DNA of 64,000 bases, taken from Moringa oleifera. Its lineage: Eukaryota > Streptophyta > Magnoliopsida > Brassicales > Moringaceae. The stretch's first letter is position 1. Every line of letters begins with the position of its first letter. The stretch spans positions 1,116,001-1,180,000 of the forward strand of contig JAJFZO010000863.1 of assembly GCA_021397835.1 (NCBI GenBank), given 5' to 3'. This document shows, in pieces, positions 46,140 through 59,600 of this stretch. Position numbers and translations under genes: made by a program. The notes under the pieces were generated by a model. The model was not told where the DNA came from and ran no database searches. It saw nothing but the letters and a program-made list of their open reading frames with translations.

Positions 46140-49090
46140 CACTCCACTACTTATTTGAATCTTCTTGCCATACTTTTGTGATGATTTTATAAATATATCC
46201 TACCTGACTGATAGGTTTAAAATCAATAATATTTTTTGCTAGTGACTTCTTCACAACTAACACTATAAACATCAAGTTTAATGCTATTACAAACTTACTC
46301 CTATCATAAAAATTCCTCAAACAACCTATGTATATCATTTTTCACTATCCTTCAATTTGCTTTCAAGAATACCATAGTAAAACCATCTAAACCTCGAGCC
46401 TTGTCTTCATTATAGTCAAGCAATGCATTATTTATTCCTTCTTTTCCAAACGGCATTTTCAGCCACTGCCTCATATCTCCATCAATTTTCTTAAACTTTA
46501 ACCCATATAGTTTAGACCTTAAAGTCTCTACCTCTTAATACAACTGCTTATAATATTTAATAATCCCCACTTTTAACTCCTTATTTTCTTCTATTTGAGA
46601 ACTTGGTCTCTTTTAATTTTTAACTTCCCGATGAAATATCTTTTATGAGTAGTAGCCATTCTATGAAAATAAATTATATTTTTGTCTCCTTCCTTTAGTC
46701 ATAAGACTTTAGATTTTTGGCGTCACGAAGTCTCTTTCATATTCATCAATTGCTCATTTTTGCCTTTTTCTTCATTTTGCTCCTAAGTGCTTACTCCTTC
46801 CATTATATTATTTTGGAGCTCTTTTAACTCTTTTCACAGACTTTTTTTTTTCTCTTACCCACCCTCATAACCTGTTGCTTGCTCTAATTTTTAAGTGCTT
46901 CTTTGATTTCTTTCATCCTACATGCCATCACAAAAGTCACATTTACTTCCATACTTAGCTTGTCCTATCACTCTTTTATAAGAACATTAAAACCTCTAAC
47001 CTGCAGTCACATATTCTCTAATTTGAATGGACATGAGCTCCACCTCAGATTATCTATCTCTAAGGCAATCAGATAATGTTTAGAGGTAAGTCTAAGTAGT
47101 AACACTTGTTGCATCTTAAGGAATTTTTTCTACTAACCGTTAGATACCATACCACAAACTTGTCCAATCGAGACATAGATAGATCATCTTTTAAATTAGA
47201 CCAGGTAGAGTTCCGTCTTGTCAATGGTAAATCTTATAGCTCTAAGTCCTTATAACCTCTCTAACTTTCCTTGATTGATCCTTAGTCCTCCTTGCTTCTA
47301 TTCTTTCATGTGAGAATAGGATTGCATTAAAATCTCCCTTGTAACCTATTGTATTCTCCTTTTACATTCCTTTAAATTCTCCCATAATAGATGCCTTTCT
47401 CCCCTTATATAACTCTTATATACTTTAGTAAAAACCCATTTCATACCCAACCCCTCTATTTCAAAGACACATGAAAATGATTTAGCATCCTCCCAACTCT
47501 CTATGTTATTTCCTAACTTTCCCTTCCAACATACCAGGATGCCACTTCTATTCTTTTGTATAGATTTGGCTTCCTATTCTATTAATCTTTACCCCATAAG
47601 CTCTTAATTATACTATTATTTATCTCTTTTATTTTTATCTCCAGCAATTACATCACATCAACTTATCATTTATTTAAAGTATACTTGATGATAATATTTT
47701 TCTTAGGATTGTTCATCCCCTCACATTTTACGATAATATTCTAAGAACCATGGTTTTCTAGAATGCTCATACCTTCCATCATCTTTTTGTCCCTCTCCTT
47801 TCCTTGTTTAGACTTCTCATTGTTAATCCTACATTTCAGCATTTTAAGTTCTTTACTGATATCCTTATGATTCCTTCTCCTAACACTTTTATTCCATTTA
47901 GATAATTAACTAGATTCATCTTTCTTCTCAATATTGAAAAATAAAGTATATGCTTGTTCCTTTATTTTTTCAAAACTAATGCCCAATAGCTTGCAAACTC
48001 TACTTATACTTTTTATCAATTTTTTAAATACTTTTTGTTGCTATTTTGCATCCTTAAGAGCTACTGAATCATCAAACAAAGTTATAATTCTCTACCCTCT
48101 TTACCTTGTTCATTTCCTTCTTGAATCATACAACCCAACAACTTTGCCTCCCTAACTTCTCTCCCTTACCACGACAAATAGTGGTATGGTATTCATCCCA
48201 TGTTCACATATTGAGTGTTCTTTTTTGCCCATATCGAATCCTAGTACTAAACAGTGTTCTGTACTCCTTTAAGCATCCGATGTCAATGTTGGCTCCCCAA
48301 AAATCCCACTGCATCATTTCTCTAAGCCTTTCATAACAGATCACACGGGTGCCCTCCCCCACTTTATCACCATCTTCTGTAGCGTTCTCTATCATTTTTT
48401 CAACACCTATGATCCTTCGCCTTATCACCGACTGGGTATGCCTCCCATTATTTAACACCTTTGATTCTTCCAAAAACTGGCCACCACTACCAACGGAATA
48501 ACTTGTTAACTCATGCTTTTCTCGTTTTCAGTCCAACTACAAAAGTCAACCTCAAATAGCCCAGTCTCGAAAGTAAGATTTACTTGAGCCTTTTCCTTTC
48601 AGTTCAATTACAAAAATCGACCTTAAATTACCAAGCCTCGAAAGTAAGATTTACTTGGGTCTTTTTCCCATTACTTTTAGGGTCTTTTTCCCATTGCTTT
48701 TACTGTTCATCGTCATGATGTTTCTCGAAATCACTAAGTCCTGACAACTTTACACTTTTTCGTATTTGCTCTATTGTACCCTTACTCTTAATGTTGCCTT
48801 CCAATATACAATTGATCTTAGAGTCTCTCACATTCATTGTTGACACCATTGGCCACTCAATGCGAAGGAAGATGTGCTCTTGCTCGTACGCATGCCTTCA
48901 CTTAGGTCAAGGAATCTGTAACTCTAAAACCCAGCTCCTTTAGACCAAAAGAGGAAATTTGCCCCACCTCTATCGTATGCGACGCACAACGTCCATCTAA
49001 TTGAATCCAACCCATGTCAATTACAGTTTTACTCAATCTAAAATCCAATTCCAACCCATATTTATTTACAACATGTTTGGTTGACAGGAA
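46140..49090 (-). mobile_element. L1-type LINE remnant (ORF1 trace, endonuclease, start of RT), antisense
   Basis: From high to low coordinate: ORF1-like polar sequence (49090-48200, low certainty), then the start of an apurinic endonuclease domain near 47765 (VLRILS, stop, NVRGMNNPKK). Further endonuclease blocks are DFNAILFSHERIEARR near 47290 and SRLDKFVVW-like sequence near 47170. The RT start (NALLDYNEDKARGLDGFTM near 46420, then NIIDFKPISQVGYIYKII near 46210) follows. The RT is cut at about 46140, so the LINE 3' end is missing. Many stops are present. Confidence 0.8.
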
Positions 49091-49289
49091 TACCAATTCT
49101 CTTTCTATTTTATTCCGTATGAAATTGCTTTTCCAATGTTTGATTCATTTTTATCTCAGAATTGCAATTCTTTAAGTAATTTCTATTCCTTAAAAATCTG
49201 GAATAACTATTTTTAAGTGGACTCTCGGAATAACTATTCCACGAAAACAAGGAATTGCTATATTTTTTATTCCCATTGTACCTTTGATA

Positions 49290-49800
49290 AAATTTTTAAA
49301 TTACTATCTCATATATATATATATAATAACTTTATTTTTTATTTTTAAAATAATTTATAAAAAATAAAAAATATTATTAATAACATATTAATTAATATTA
49401 ATATTAATTTTATAATATTAATATTTAAAAACAAAAAATAATTATTAACGTATTATTTAGTTAATATTATTTTTATAATAATAACATCTTTTTTATTTTT
49501 TAAATAATTTATAAAAAAATAAAAAATATTATTTTTATTAAAATATTAATTAATATTAATACTATTTTTATAATATTAATATTTAAAAAATAAAAATAAT
49601 TATTAATACATTATTTAATTAATATTATTTTTATAATAATTTTAATATTTTAAATTTATTTTAATTATTTTTAATTTATTTTTTAATAAATCAAACATAT
49701 GAATATATATTTAAATTTTATTTAATTTTAATAAATTAAATATAATAATACTTATTTTTTATTTTTTTTTATCTTATTTCACTAATCGAATATGTCATTT
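49290..49800. repeat. Almost pure A/T block with a 154-bp duplication
   Basis: About 500 bases of nearly only A and T. The sequence from 49350 recurs from 49504 (ataatttataaaaa, then taatattaatatttaaaaa, then aattattaa, in the same order), a period of about 154 bases. It separates the LINE remnant from the UTP25 promoter. Confidence 0.7.
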
Positions 49801-49839
49801 TAAAGATTTTGTATTAGGCTGACTGAGTCGGTGTTTACC

Positions 49840-49911
49840 CAAGCCAGCCCATCCACTTCCTTCCTAACGTATTCCTTTGAACACAGCAACTCGGGCTTCC
49901 AGGGCAGCCCA
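49840..49911 (-). promoter_or_regulatory. Two site II-type motifs upstream of UTP25
   Basis: AGCCCA, the complement of TGGGCT, occurs at 49846-49851 and 49906-49911 at the start of a GC-richer region. Plant ribosomal and ribosome-biogenesis genes often carry TGGGCY (site II) pairs bound by TCP factors, which suits UTP25. No clear TATA box was seen close by. Confidence 0.4.
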
Positions 49912-49937
49912 GAACCAGACCCGAGCCCCCTCACTCC

Positions 49938-50623
49938 ATGCTGGTCGATCTTTCACTGGTACCTGCCTCTTCGTTACCCACGCCGCCGACCACCACTGGC
50001 TTCCATGATTTACTAGTGGCACAGTTCTTTGCTTCTGCAACGACCCGCTCTCCACTGCATTGGCCATCTTCCTTTTCGACTATTCTCCTTTTACTACTCC
50101 CGCTCGCAATCTCTGACAATCTTTGGGACACTCCGCTGCCATTTGAACCCACAGCCGCTAGCAGAACTCTGCTGCCTGCCCTTCTGTTTCGGAACCATCC
50201 CACTTTTCTTTCTGACGCCAACAAGCTGTCCATCGATAGCTATAACAACTGTGCATCCTCTTTGTTCAGATACATCGACAATCATCTACCATTACTTTGT
50301 TCTGTCAGTGGTAAAGTAATCTCATCCCCTCCTCCATCGAACTCGAAGATCTTTCTCTCAATCCTGAATTGAACTATTACTATCGTATTCTCTCTCTCTT
50401 ACCGCTCAAAACCTCTCTGTACATTTTTCAAAATCAAGATATACCTATTACACATCCTCTTCTAGAAACACTTAAAAGAAAAACTCACAGTAAATAACAA
50501 TGCTTTTGGTTTATTGTCTTAAGGCGCTTTTATATTGTTTAATATTTTTTTTCTATGAACTTTTTTACTATCGTGTTTGTCTTGACCATATTTGTCTTCG
50601 GTCCAGGCTTGATTAAACACAAG
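49938..50623 (+). other. Probable UTP25 5' leader with a 144-codon open frame
   Basis: A GC-richer stretch holds an open frame from 49938 to 50372 without any domain; it is Ser/Leu/Pro-rich with a hydrophobic patch (TILLLLLPLAI). A donor at 50311 (cagtg|gtaaag) and the acceptor before 50607 (gtccag|gcttg) would join this frame in phase to the UTP25 start. An N-terminal extension is therefore formally possible. A nucleolar protein is not expected to begin this way, so untranslated leader is preferred. Confidence 0.4.
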
Positions 50624-53600
50624 ATGTCAAAGAACTTTGACAGAAGCAAGCGTGCAAAAAAGAAGCAACAAGTAGAGGAAAAAGTTACTCATAGTCCTGC
50701 CCCAAGCTTGTCAGGCATGTTAAGTTGAATTGAACTATTTTGTGTTGTAAGCTCAATGGTGAATCTTGTTGAGACATTGAGGGTTTAATTTTGATATTTA
50801 AATTTGGAAAATTTTGGCTTATATTTGCTTTAATATAAGTGCAGAGGAGAAATAATGAATTTGCTATTTGGCATTCCTTTTTGAATTTGAAGCTTTTATG
50901 AATTATTGATCCAGGAGAATCATTTGGTGAACAATCTAGCGACGTTTTTTCTTCTGAAGAAACTTACAAGGAGCCATCAGTGTATGATAACTTGCTGATG
51001 ACACTTCAGTCATGTAACAAATCTCTTGCTAGTGCATATAAGAAGAGGTAACAATCTGTTTTTTAATCTTCTTATCTTTGATCATTTAGAGAAATGAGGA
51101 AATGTCCTATTTTATTTAGTCTAATTGGAACAACCATAGAATCTGATGTATGATAGTGGGTTTCTAATCTTTTAGGTTATTGGTTGTGGTTTGTGATGAA
51201 GTATCAGGTGGAAGGCTGTGTTTTATGTTATTTGAGTCCATTTCTTAGCATTGTGGAAGTTTTCTTATATCATATTTTGTACATGATGTCCTTTTCTCAT
51301 TGCCTATCTCATAAAAGTGCTATTCTTTCTCCAAGTCCTTCCATCATATTTTTTTTTTCTCCCCCAGGTATGATGACTTCTTTAAGCAATAGTATTTGAA
51401 GTTCTTATTTCCCCTAATTTCTTGTATGCACCAGGCTTTCCTTTAAATCCTATGATTTTTCAAATGCGAATGTGTGGTGTTTTGTTCTTCATGAAGCAAG
51501 GTGTTAAACACAAAGTACTTAGTGTAAGCTATTTAGTGCTTTATTTTTGATGTTTGCAGAAAGTGTAAATACTTAACTAAAAATGTCAATTGGCAAAATG
51601 TTGCTAAAAGAAAATTAAAAATCATTAAAATTTAAGGAATGAGTTGTGGTATGGATATAATATATGTCCTGTATAAGACGTATTTCGTATTAATATTACA
51701 TACATATGAAGTTAAGTGTCATTTTAACTTTTTAAAATCACTTTTCTTGATTGAACAATAAGATAGTCATAAATCTGTTATGAAATTGATTCATTCATGC
51801 ATACTTAGATGTAGATATATACAAACATACATATATGTATATGTATGTATATGTGTGTGCTACACAAAACTAATTCATCATATGCTTCTTCTATGTACCA
51901 GGAAAAGACAAGAAAAAGGTAAAAGCGACACAGAAGAAGATGATGATGAAACTGATGGCTCTAAATCTCTTAAATCATCAGGAGAGGAGGACGACAACAG
52001 TGATGAAGGTGAGAAACCGCTTTACTCTTTAATCAATTTATGCTTTATACTTTACTCTTAAATGTCGGTGTCATGTTGCTTGTGAAATATTTCTATAAGT
52101 TTGTTTATGATTATAAACCTTAATAGAAAAATATTTCTAAGGTTCTGTGGGGAGAGTGACTACTTTGAATTTATGTACCAATGTATGTATATAGAAGAAT
52201 TATCATCAGTCTGATAGGTCGAAATTATCTTTGTTGAAGATAATATTCACTTTATATATATATGTCCATATATGTATATATAGGCATATATGTATGCATG
52301 TTTTTGTATGTATGTATCTGATGTACTGTATATGTATATGGAAGAAGGATCTTCGGTTCTTATCTGACTGGTCTAAATTACTTAAGGTGATCTTCAACTT
52401 ATATTCATCGGTGATATGCCTTTTAAGCCTTGTGGTTTGTGTAGGTAAGAGTTTGTTCGTTGAGGAGAGATGATTACAGGGTTTGTTAGCTTGCAAATTT
52501 AGAGTTGAATCTTTTAGGCTATGGAGGTCTGAAGACTTTAGTTAATGAGGTCAAATCTAAGATGTTTAAGGCTTTTTGCTTCTTGTTTGTGAGTATTCTT
52601 GCCTTTTCTTTTAGTTTTTTCATGTTTAGTATTTCTTTTTTCATCAGTAAGTTTATGAGTTCTCATGAAAGAGGGGAAAAAAAAAAGAAAGAATCTAAAA
52701 AGAGGGGCTTGTCAATTCCAGAAGGATGGTCGCTTGTGCCAAAGTATAGTTGATTAATAGGAAAATTAGTCAGTTGTGCGAATAAGATTAATTCGTGCTT
52801 GAAATGTGCAACTTTTTCATATTTTAGCATTATGATTTAATTGGATTTTTTGATAAACTCAATTACGATAAGCCATTGTCAAGAAGAGATTTCTTGATTT
52901 CACCATGCCATGAGTTGCATAATTCTAGCGCTTTGACCTAATGAGCTTTCATGTTTGTATATAGGAATTGATTACGAGTCTCTGGGAAGTCATGTAGCGG
53001 ATGCTAGACTTCAAAAGCCTAGCATGGTTAGTGATGTGGCTCAGGGTACAGATGTTAGTATGGACGATGATAGTGAGGCATTTGATTCAGATCTAGAACA
53101 TGACTCGGGGATTAATGCTGAATCTGCTAACAAAAAATCCTTAAGCACAAGGTTAATTCACATGACTTACCATTCAATGTTCATTAATCAATTGCTTTAT
53201 CTTGAATTTCCATTGTTATCAAGCTATATATGAGTAACTAATTACATATCTAAGCCAAGTGTGAGGTTGGAGAACCTTTTTCTCATATAACTGAGAAAAA
53301 AAACCATTTAATTTTTAAAAATGAAATGCTTCATGTCTTAGTTAGCTTGGAGATTTTGCTAATCCACTACCTCTACGTAAACTAGATTTCATAACATTGA
53401 AAATACAATCACAAACCAAGAGGTGGATATTATTAGTAATAAACTAAGTGATATTATTGAAAGTATCTGTAAAACCAAATTTTGTTAAAGATTTTTGTAG
53501 CTTAGACAAACTGTTTCGCTTAAATTGCTTCTTGCATATTAACCTCATAACATCAAAATACGTATTCAATTTTAACAAACACATCATAAAGTAATTTGGA

Positions 53601-56600
53601 AGTCAAAAACTTATTCTTTATTTTTAAAAGTTACAACAAATGGATCAGGGTGGTTTCAAGCTTAGTTGCTGTTGAGATTAGAGCTTGGATAGGGCTCCAT
53701 GTTTCAATTCATAGAAGAAAGACAATGACATGGATTCCTGTTCTGTTTTTTTGGTTGATGTTGGGGGAGAAGAATATGAGCGCGTTTGAAGGTGTGGAAA
53801 CACCTTTTGTGATGGCTAAAGATAGATGGATTTGTACTTTAAAGCTTCAGGTAATGGAGAACATGGTCGAGTTCGTACATGTCCTTACCTCCAGATAGCT
53901 AACCATGTGTACATGGGTGGCACCCCTTTTTTGTAATTAATATATAGATAGTACTTTGTTTCTTATGAAGAAAAAGTTTCAACAAATGAGGCATTATGAT
54001 AAATGAGTCACTAGTTGTTTTGGAAATTAACTTCGATGAAACTTAAGATGATCAATAAATATTTTATAAAAATGTGGCTAATTCTTTTTTATTTTCAGAA
54101 AAACTGTGATTAATTTTGGGCTAAATATCTTCTTTCTTTGCTGTATCGCTTAGGCTGATACTTGTATTGCTTAATGTGATCCTATTCTCCTAATCCAGTG
54201 GTGGTCAACTTATTTTGCTGCGTGTAATTTCTATTAAAAGAGGGGCAGAATGAAGAAAGATAGAATGTTGTTCTCTGTTGTATTTCCAGCTTGTTAGATA
54301 GTATCGCAAGTTAGAAATTAGATCCATTTGAAGCTCATGGAGGTAATAATAGGAATCATTAGTTTGGTGAAGGAGAACTCCATTGCATTTTCTTGGTAAA
54401 GAAAAGCTAGACAGGAAATTATTGTTACTAATGATTTGATTTTTTTTCCTTGTTAATCTAGGAATTGTTTTGCATGGCTGGAAGAACATGAATTTTCTCC
54501 TAGTTTTTTTTTTTTAAGGTTTTAACTCTGAATTGCTTCTGATATGCATTGCCCAAAATATCTGTGTATAGGACCAGGAATACACAGCATTTGTGTGCAT
54601 TTGTGCATGTTTTTATTTTGTTCAGCAACCATTTAATGAGAAAATATACCAAGTCATGAGGTATTTACTTAGTAGCAGGTTCAAGTTAATATAACTAACA
54701 TTGGTTTTCCTGGTGATAAAAGCTGCTTCTATGCCAAGAGGAAAAAAGATCATGGCAGGTCACTTTAGTTTCTTAAGTTCTTTTTGTTTGCTTGTATGGA
54801 TCATAAAATGGCATTGAGATTTCATTTGTGGAATTCTTCATTTAGCAGAGAAAGTAAGTTTCGTACATCTTTACTGAAAATTAACACTTATATGTGATAT
54901 AAAGTGCTAGATAGGACTTTATAATGAGTGTGGTATGTCAGTTGATCTTTTTGGGTTTCTTGTTCTTAGATAGTGTAATTTCCTTAATGCAGTGCCTTTA
55001 GTGAACACCTCAGCCATAAATTGACAAAAGAAGAGGTTGAAGATCTGTGCAAGGGCCGGTGGAAATATAAATGGGAGTCAACTGCTGTTGACATGCCAAA
55101 TTGCAAGTGGATGGGGACAGGAGAATGTTTTCTAAGAGTATGTCTTCTTTCTCTGTTGGTTGAAAGTTTTGTGTATTGTTTGCCCACTTATGGAAAAGGA
55201 GATGATAGCTGCGTGACAAAGGTTGAGAGTAGTTACACAGCTTATGCAGTGGGTGAAAATTGAATTGTTATTAAAAATATGATAACCTATTAGATATCTC
55301 TGTGGAGAAGTGTTAGCTAAAATCTATTGCAAGTGCAACATGTGCCTTTTTCTTTAGTGCCAAAGCTCTCATCCTTATAATTTCACGTGATAGATAGAGG
55401 TGTTGTAAGGATATGATTCTGCGACTATCTGGTGCCTCTTTACTAATTGAGATTTCCATATCTTGTTTAGACTATTTGTTGCTAGGACTAGTGTTTTGTG
55501 CTTCATGAGCTTGAGAGAATTAGGGCTTTCTTTGCTTGTTGGGGCTACTTTGTTCTATGTGGTTCTGCAGTTATTAAAAATGAACCTCAATCTGTTCCAT
55601 CCTGTGAAATGCCAACTGCAAAGTTTTCCTTTCATAAGTCTTAGAAAGACCCCTTAATGAAAGCTCAAAGGGAAAAGGTGTTTTATTGATCAATCTCAGT
55701 CCTAGTTGGTACTGTGTTGAATCCACCACAAAAGGTGAGGTCCTTTGTCTGTGCTTGTGATGCGATCTAAAATATGGACGTGTCTAGGTTACCTTTTTTC
55801 AGTGATGGTTGTCAGTGGAGTGATTGGCAAGGACACTTCTCAATCAACATGTTTTGATGAACTCTGTCCAGCAACAAAGTGAGAAATCCTCCACCTCTCT
55901 CCTCTTCCTCTTCTGTGAAGAGGAAGATTTGTATAATTTGACAACTACGATGGACCACACCTGGTCTTACTTTTCTTGGTATCATGATGATAGAGGTGGT
56001 CTTTTTAAAACTGCCTTGCTTTATGCAAATTTCCTTTATATTTTGTCATTGTTATTGTTATTGCAGGATGACAACATGGATTCTAACTACGGTCTCAAGC
56101 CAAAGTTGTATAAGCACTGGCTAGATATCTACAAGGCATCTGGAGGCAAAGACTTCCATTCATCCAAGCAGAGAACATTATTTTCCCTTTGTAAGTTTGG
56201 CTCCTCAACATGTTAATTCAGCTGCATCAATTTGCGTCATGCCTTTCTCATGATAAATATATGGTTGGAATTTTTTATATTTTTTTAACCCTTTACTTGA
56301 GAACCTTTCTTCTTCTTTTGCTTGTGGCTAATGGGTTCAAGATGAAAATGGCTGTGTATCATTAAATTTGTTCAAGTTTCATTTTCATATTGTTATTTCC
56401 ATCACTTGCCTACATTAACTTTTAAGTTTGACACAATTTATATTCTTACCCTGCTAGTGTCCTTTTTCTCTCAATAAGGAAAAGTTACAAATCACACTCT
56501 CTAATATGAGTTAAGTGTATATTTAAGGCAGGTCGTATCCATTTTGTGGTTATGTGTTTGATGCTATCCTGGTTTTTCCAGGCAACAGCTATCGGGACAT

Positions 56601-59600
56601 ATTGGACTCTAACAAGAGACCTTTTTATCATAAGGGCCTCGAAGAAGACTCAGCTATCATGGACGCATACCTTATGCATTCTGTGTGTGCTTGCCTCTCC
56701 TAAGCCTTTCCCTAAGACTCTTCACTTTCTTCTTTCTATTAGAATTTAGAATTTATCTTACTTCCCTTGTGCATCATGCAGCTTAATCACATCTTCAGAA
56801 CTAGATATCTTGTGACAAAGAACGACGCAAAAGTGGCCAAGCATCAACAGAGTGCTTCAGAGGAAATTCTTTCTTATGATGGTTTCCTTGACCAAGGGTT
56901 TACTCGTCCTAAGGTAATTTTAAAGTTCCTTTTAGTGATGTGTTTATCATGAGAGGTGCACTGTTGACAAAAGAGATTTGCATCAATTATTGTTGTTATA
57001 ATTCGTCGTCTTTGTAGTGTTTCTAAATATACCCTATCATCACAGACATGTCTGAATCCTTGCAACAATCTATCTTTCCCAATTTTCTGCTATTGCATTA
57101 TATAAATTTTACAGAAGTACTACCATATTTATATTCTAATTATTGTTGTAGATGCAGCATAATTGTGCACCTTAATGCATGTGTACACATTCAAGTAAGG
57201 CCATTTTGTCCCTCGTTTGCATGTTTGTATTACTCTGTTTTATCATTTCTCTTTAAAAATGATCACATATTTGGATATAAGTTTGCATAGTCTGCTAGCC
57301 AATAAATATGTTGATTCTACGAAAAAGGCAAGTTTCTGGCTGCTTTTACAAGATTGATATGAAATGCTAGTGTGACCCGTGTCCTCATTCTTCATAATCT
57401 GTTTCCTACATATCAAGTGGTTACAGTAGTTTCCCTTATTTGTCATTGTTCTTCATTCATGAAATTGGTAGTTGTGGCATGTATTCAATTCTGTTTCTTA
57501 TGGTCCACCACAGCTGGGGACTCGTGAAAAAATCATTACTTATAACATGGAAATTAGGTAATCTTTTCAATAGAATAACAATACTGTGAGTAGACAATCA
57601 ACAACTCTTCATAAAATTCTTGCTAGCCAATGGATGCTTTCTTGAACATACTTGTATAACTATAGCAGATATATGGACAAGATACTATTTGGAGCTAGTG
57701 TTGATGAACTGGCAGCAATGGTTCTTCCTAATGCCATTATTATAGCACCTTTTTTCTTTAAAATTAAAACATTTGATGCGTTGAGGCACATGTTAATGGC
57801 ATTTCATACTTTTAATAGTAAAATGCTTCCTTCCTTCTTGTGGCCCTTAGCTTTTCTTCTTTTTTCTTAATTTCTAAATATCTATTTCTTTAATTACAGA
57901 GCAAGTAATTCTGCAATGCATGATAGAGTCTAAAGATTTCATCGGAATGCTTTGGCTGAATTTTTGGAAAAATAATTTGGTTATATAATTTTGCAATGTT
58001 TGTTAGAGACAAAGTTGATGAGTTATTAAAGAGGAATTACGTAAGAAGTACTTTGGGTCAAATTCTAACCTCTCGACTGCTCAATATCAAGTCTTGATGA
58101 TTAATTAAATTTTGGGTCAACCAGGTTGTGCATGCCAACAACAGAAGTAATACTATGTATTTTAAAATAATTGCTAAACTTTCCAACGAAATAAACTGTG
58201 ACAAACTCTGCTAAATTGCATCCTGTTGATATGAATAATCAATTTGTAACAATGACCTAACTAGAGCACATTGATCATGAACATAAGATGACTCTGCTGC
58301 ACAACTGATCACTCTTATCAAGTGGTTTTTCTACTTTCGTAATAATATTTAGTTATTTTAGAGCAAGATACAAAACAGTGGTGTTTGCAACTTCATTGTG
58401 ATTTTTTCACTGTGCCTCTAACTTGTGAAAGATTTTAGCAATCCTGATCCTGTCATATATACTCTGCAGAAGAGTATATTCGATGCAAAAGACGGAAGTG
58501 CCTAAAGTTGTTTCCTATTCCCCTCTAAATCAATAGAAACACCTCTGCACCTTGGTATTGTAACTTACTCCCTTAGTTAAATCATGTTTGTATCATTTTT
58601 CCAGGTTTTGATCCTCTTGCCATTTAGGAGCACTGCGTTCCGTGTTGTTAAGAGACTTATTCAGCTAACCCCTCAAGCTCACAAGGTATTCCTATTTCTC
58701 TGATTAATATCAGTTAATATCAGTTAATAAAATTGCTTAGCTGTGATTTATTGGTATGAAAATTTTTTGAAGTTTTTATCATATCGTAGGAAAAGAAGCA
58801 TGTTAGATTCTTTAGTGGCAAATCATGCAATTGAAGTGACGTATCATTTTCTTTTTTTTTTTTGGGAGGGAGGGGGGGGGCAATCAATTTTCAGGAATTA
58901 TATTTCAGATTTGGAGGCCTTCCAAGTTCTCTTTGTTATCTGCAATGCTGTCCCCTTATTGGAGATTGAGTGTATATGTGGTTTTTAGAATATTAAAGAT
59001 CAAGATGAGATTGGAGGCTACCTCCGTATGAGACAGTGTGTATGCTGGATTAGTTTTCGAAGTCATAAAATAGACAAACCATGAATGCTCTGAAATATTG
59101 TGTTTTTAAGCTTTAAGAAATATTTTTAATTGTCCTTCTGTTAATCTATAAAATTACAGAATTCTGAAGTTCACCGCCTTAATTGTTTTTGGTTTAAGAA
59201 GTACTTTAATTTCAAAGCGCTTACAGCCTGTGAATAATGAAACGCATTGAGATTATTATAGTGTCTTCCAAGTAAGTTTGTTAGGTCTTAATTTTTATTG
59301 TCGAATATTTTGTTACTTTAATTAAAATAGTTTTGCTATTGACACCCTTTGTTGCTTAAACACATTATTATTGTGTCTTCAAAGTAAGTTTTCGGGTCTT
59401 AATTGTATTTGTCAAATATATTGTCAAAGGTTAATGTGGAGGACGTTGATCGATTCTGTGATGATTTTGGAACTGGAGAAGATGTATCTGATGGGAACCA
59501 GAATAAGTCACAAAATACCTCCCAAAGTGACAATCCAAAGTCTCAGAAATCTTCTAAACCTGCTGATTTTCAAACGCTTTTTGGGGGAAACAGTGACGAT

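Noticed and set aside
49070..49290. Possible MITE with repeated ggaataactattcc-like words
   Set aside because: The style is suggestive, but no inverted ends or target duplication could be matched.
53640..53940. Possible LINE-derived piece in UTP25 intron 4
   Set aside because: An open frame with a gene-like composition but no reverse transcriptase or endonuclease motif.
57652..57870. Possible extra UTP25 exon in intron 8
   Set aside because: Exons 8 and 9 join in phase without it, and its translation does not resemble UTP25.
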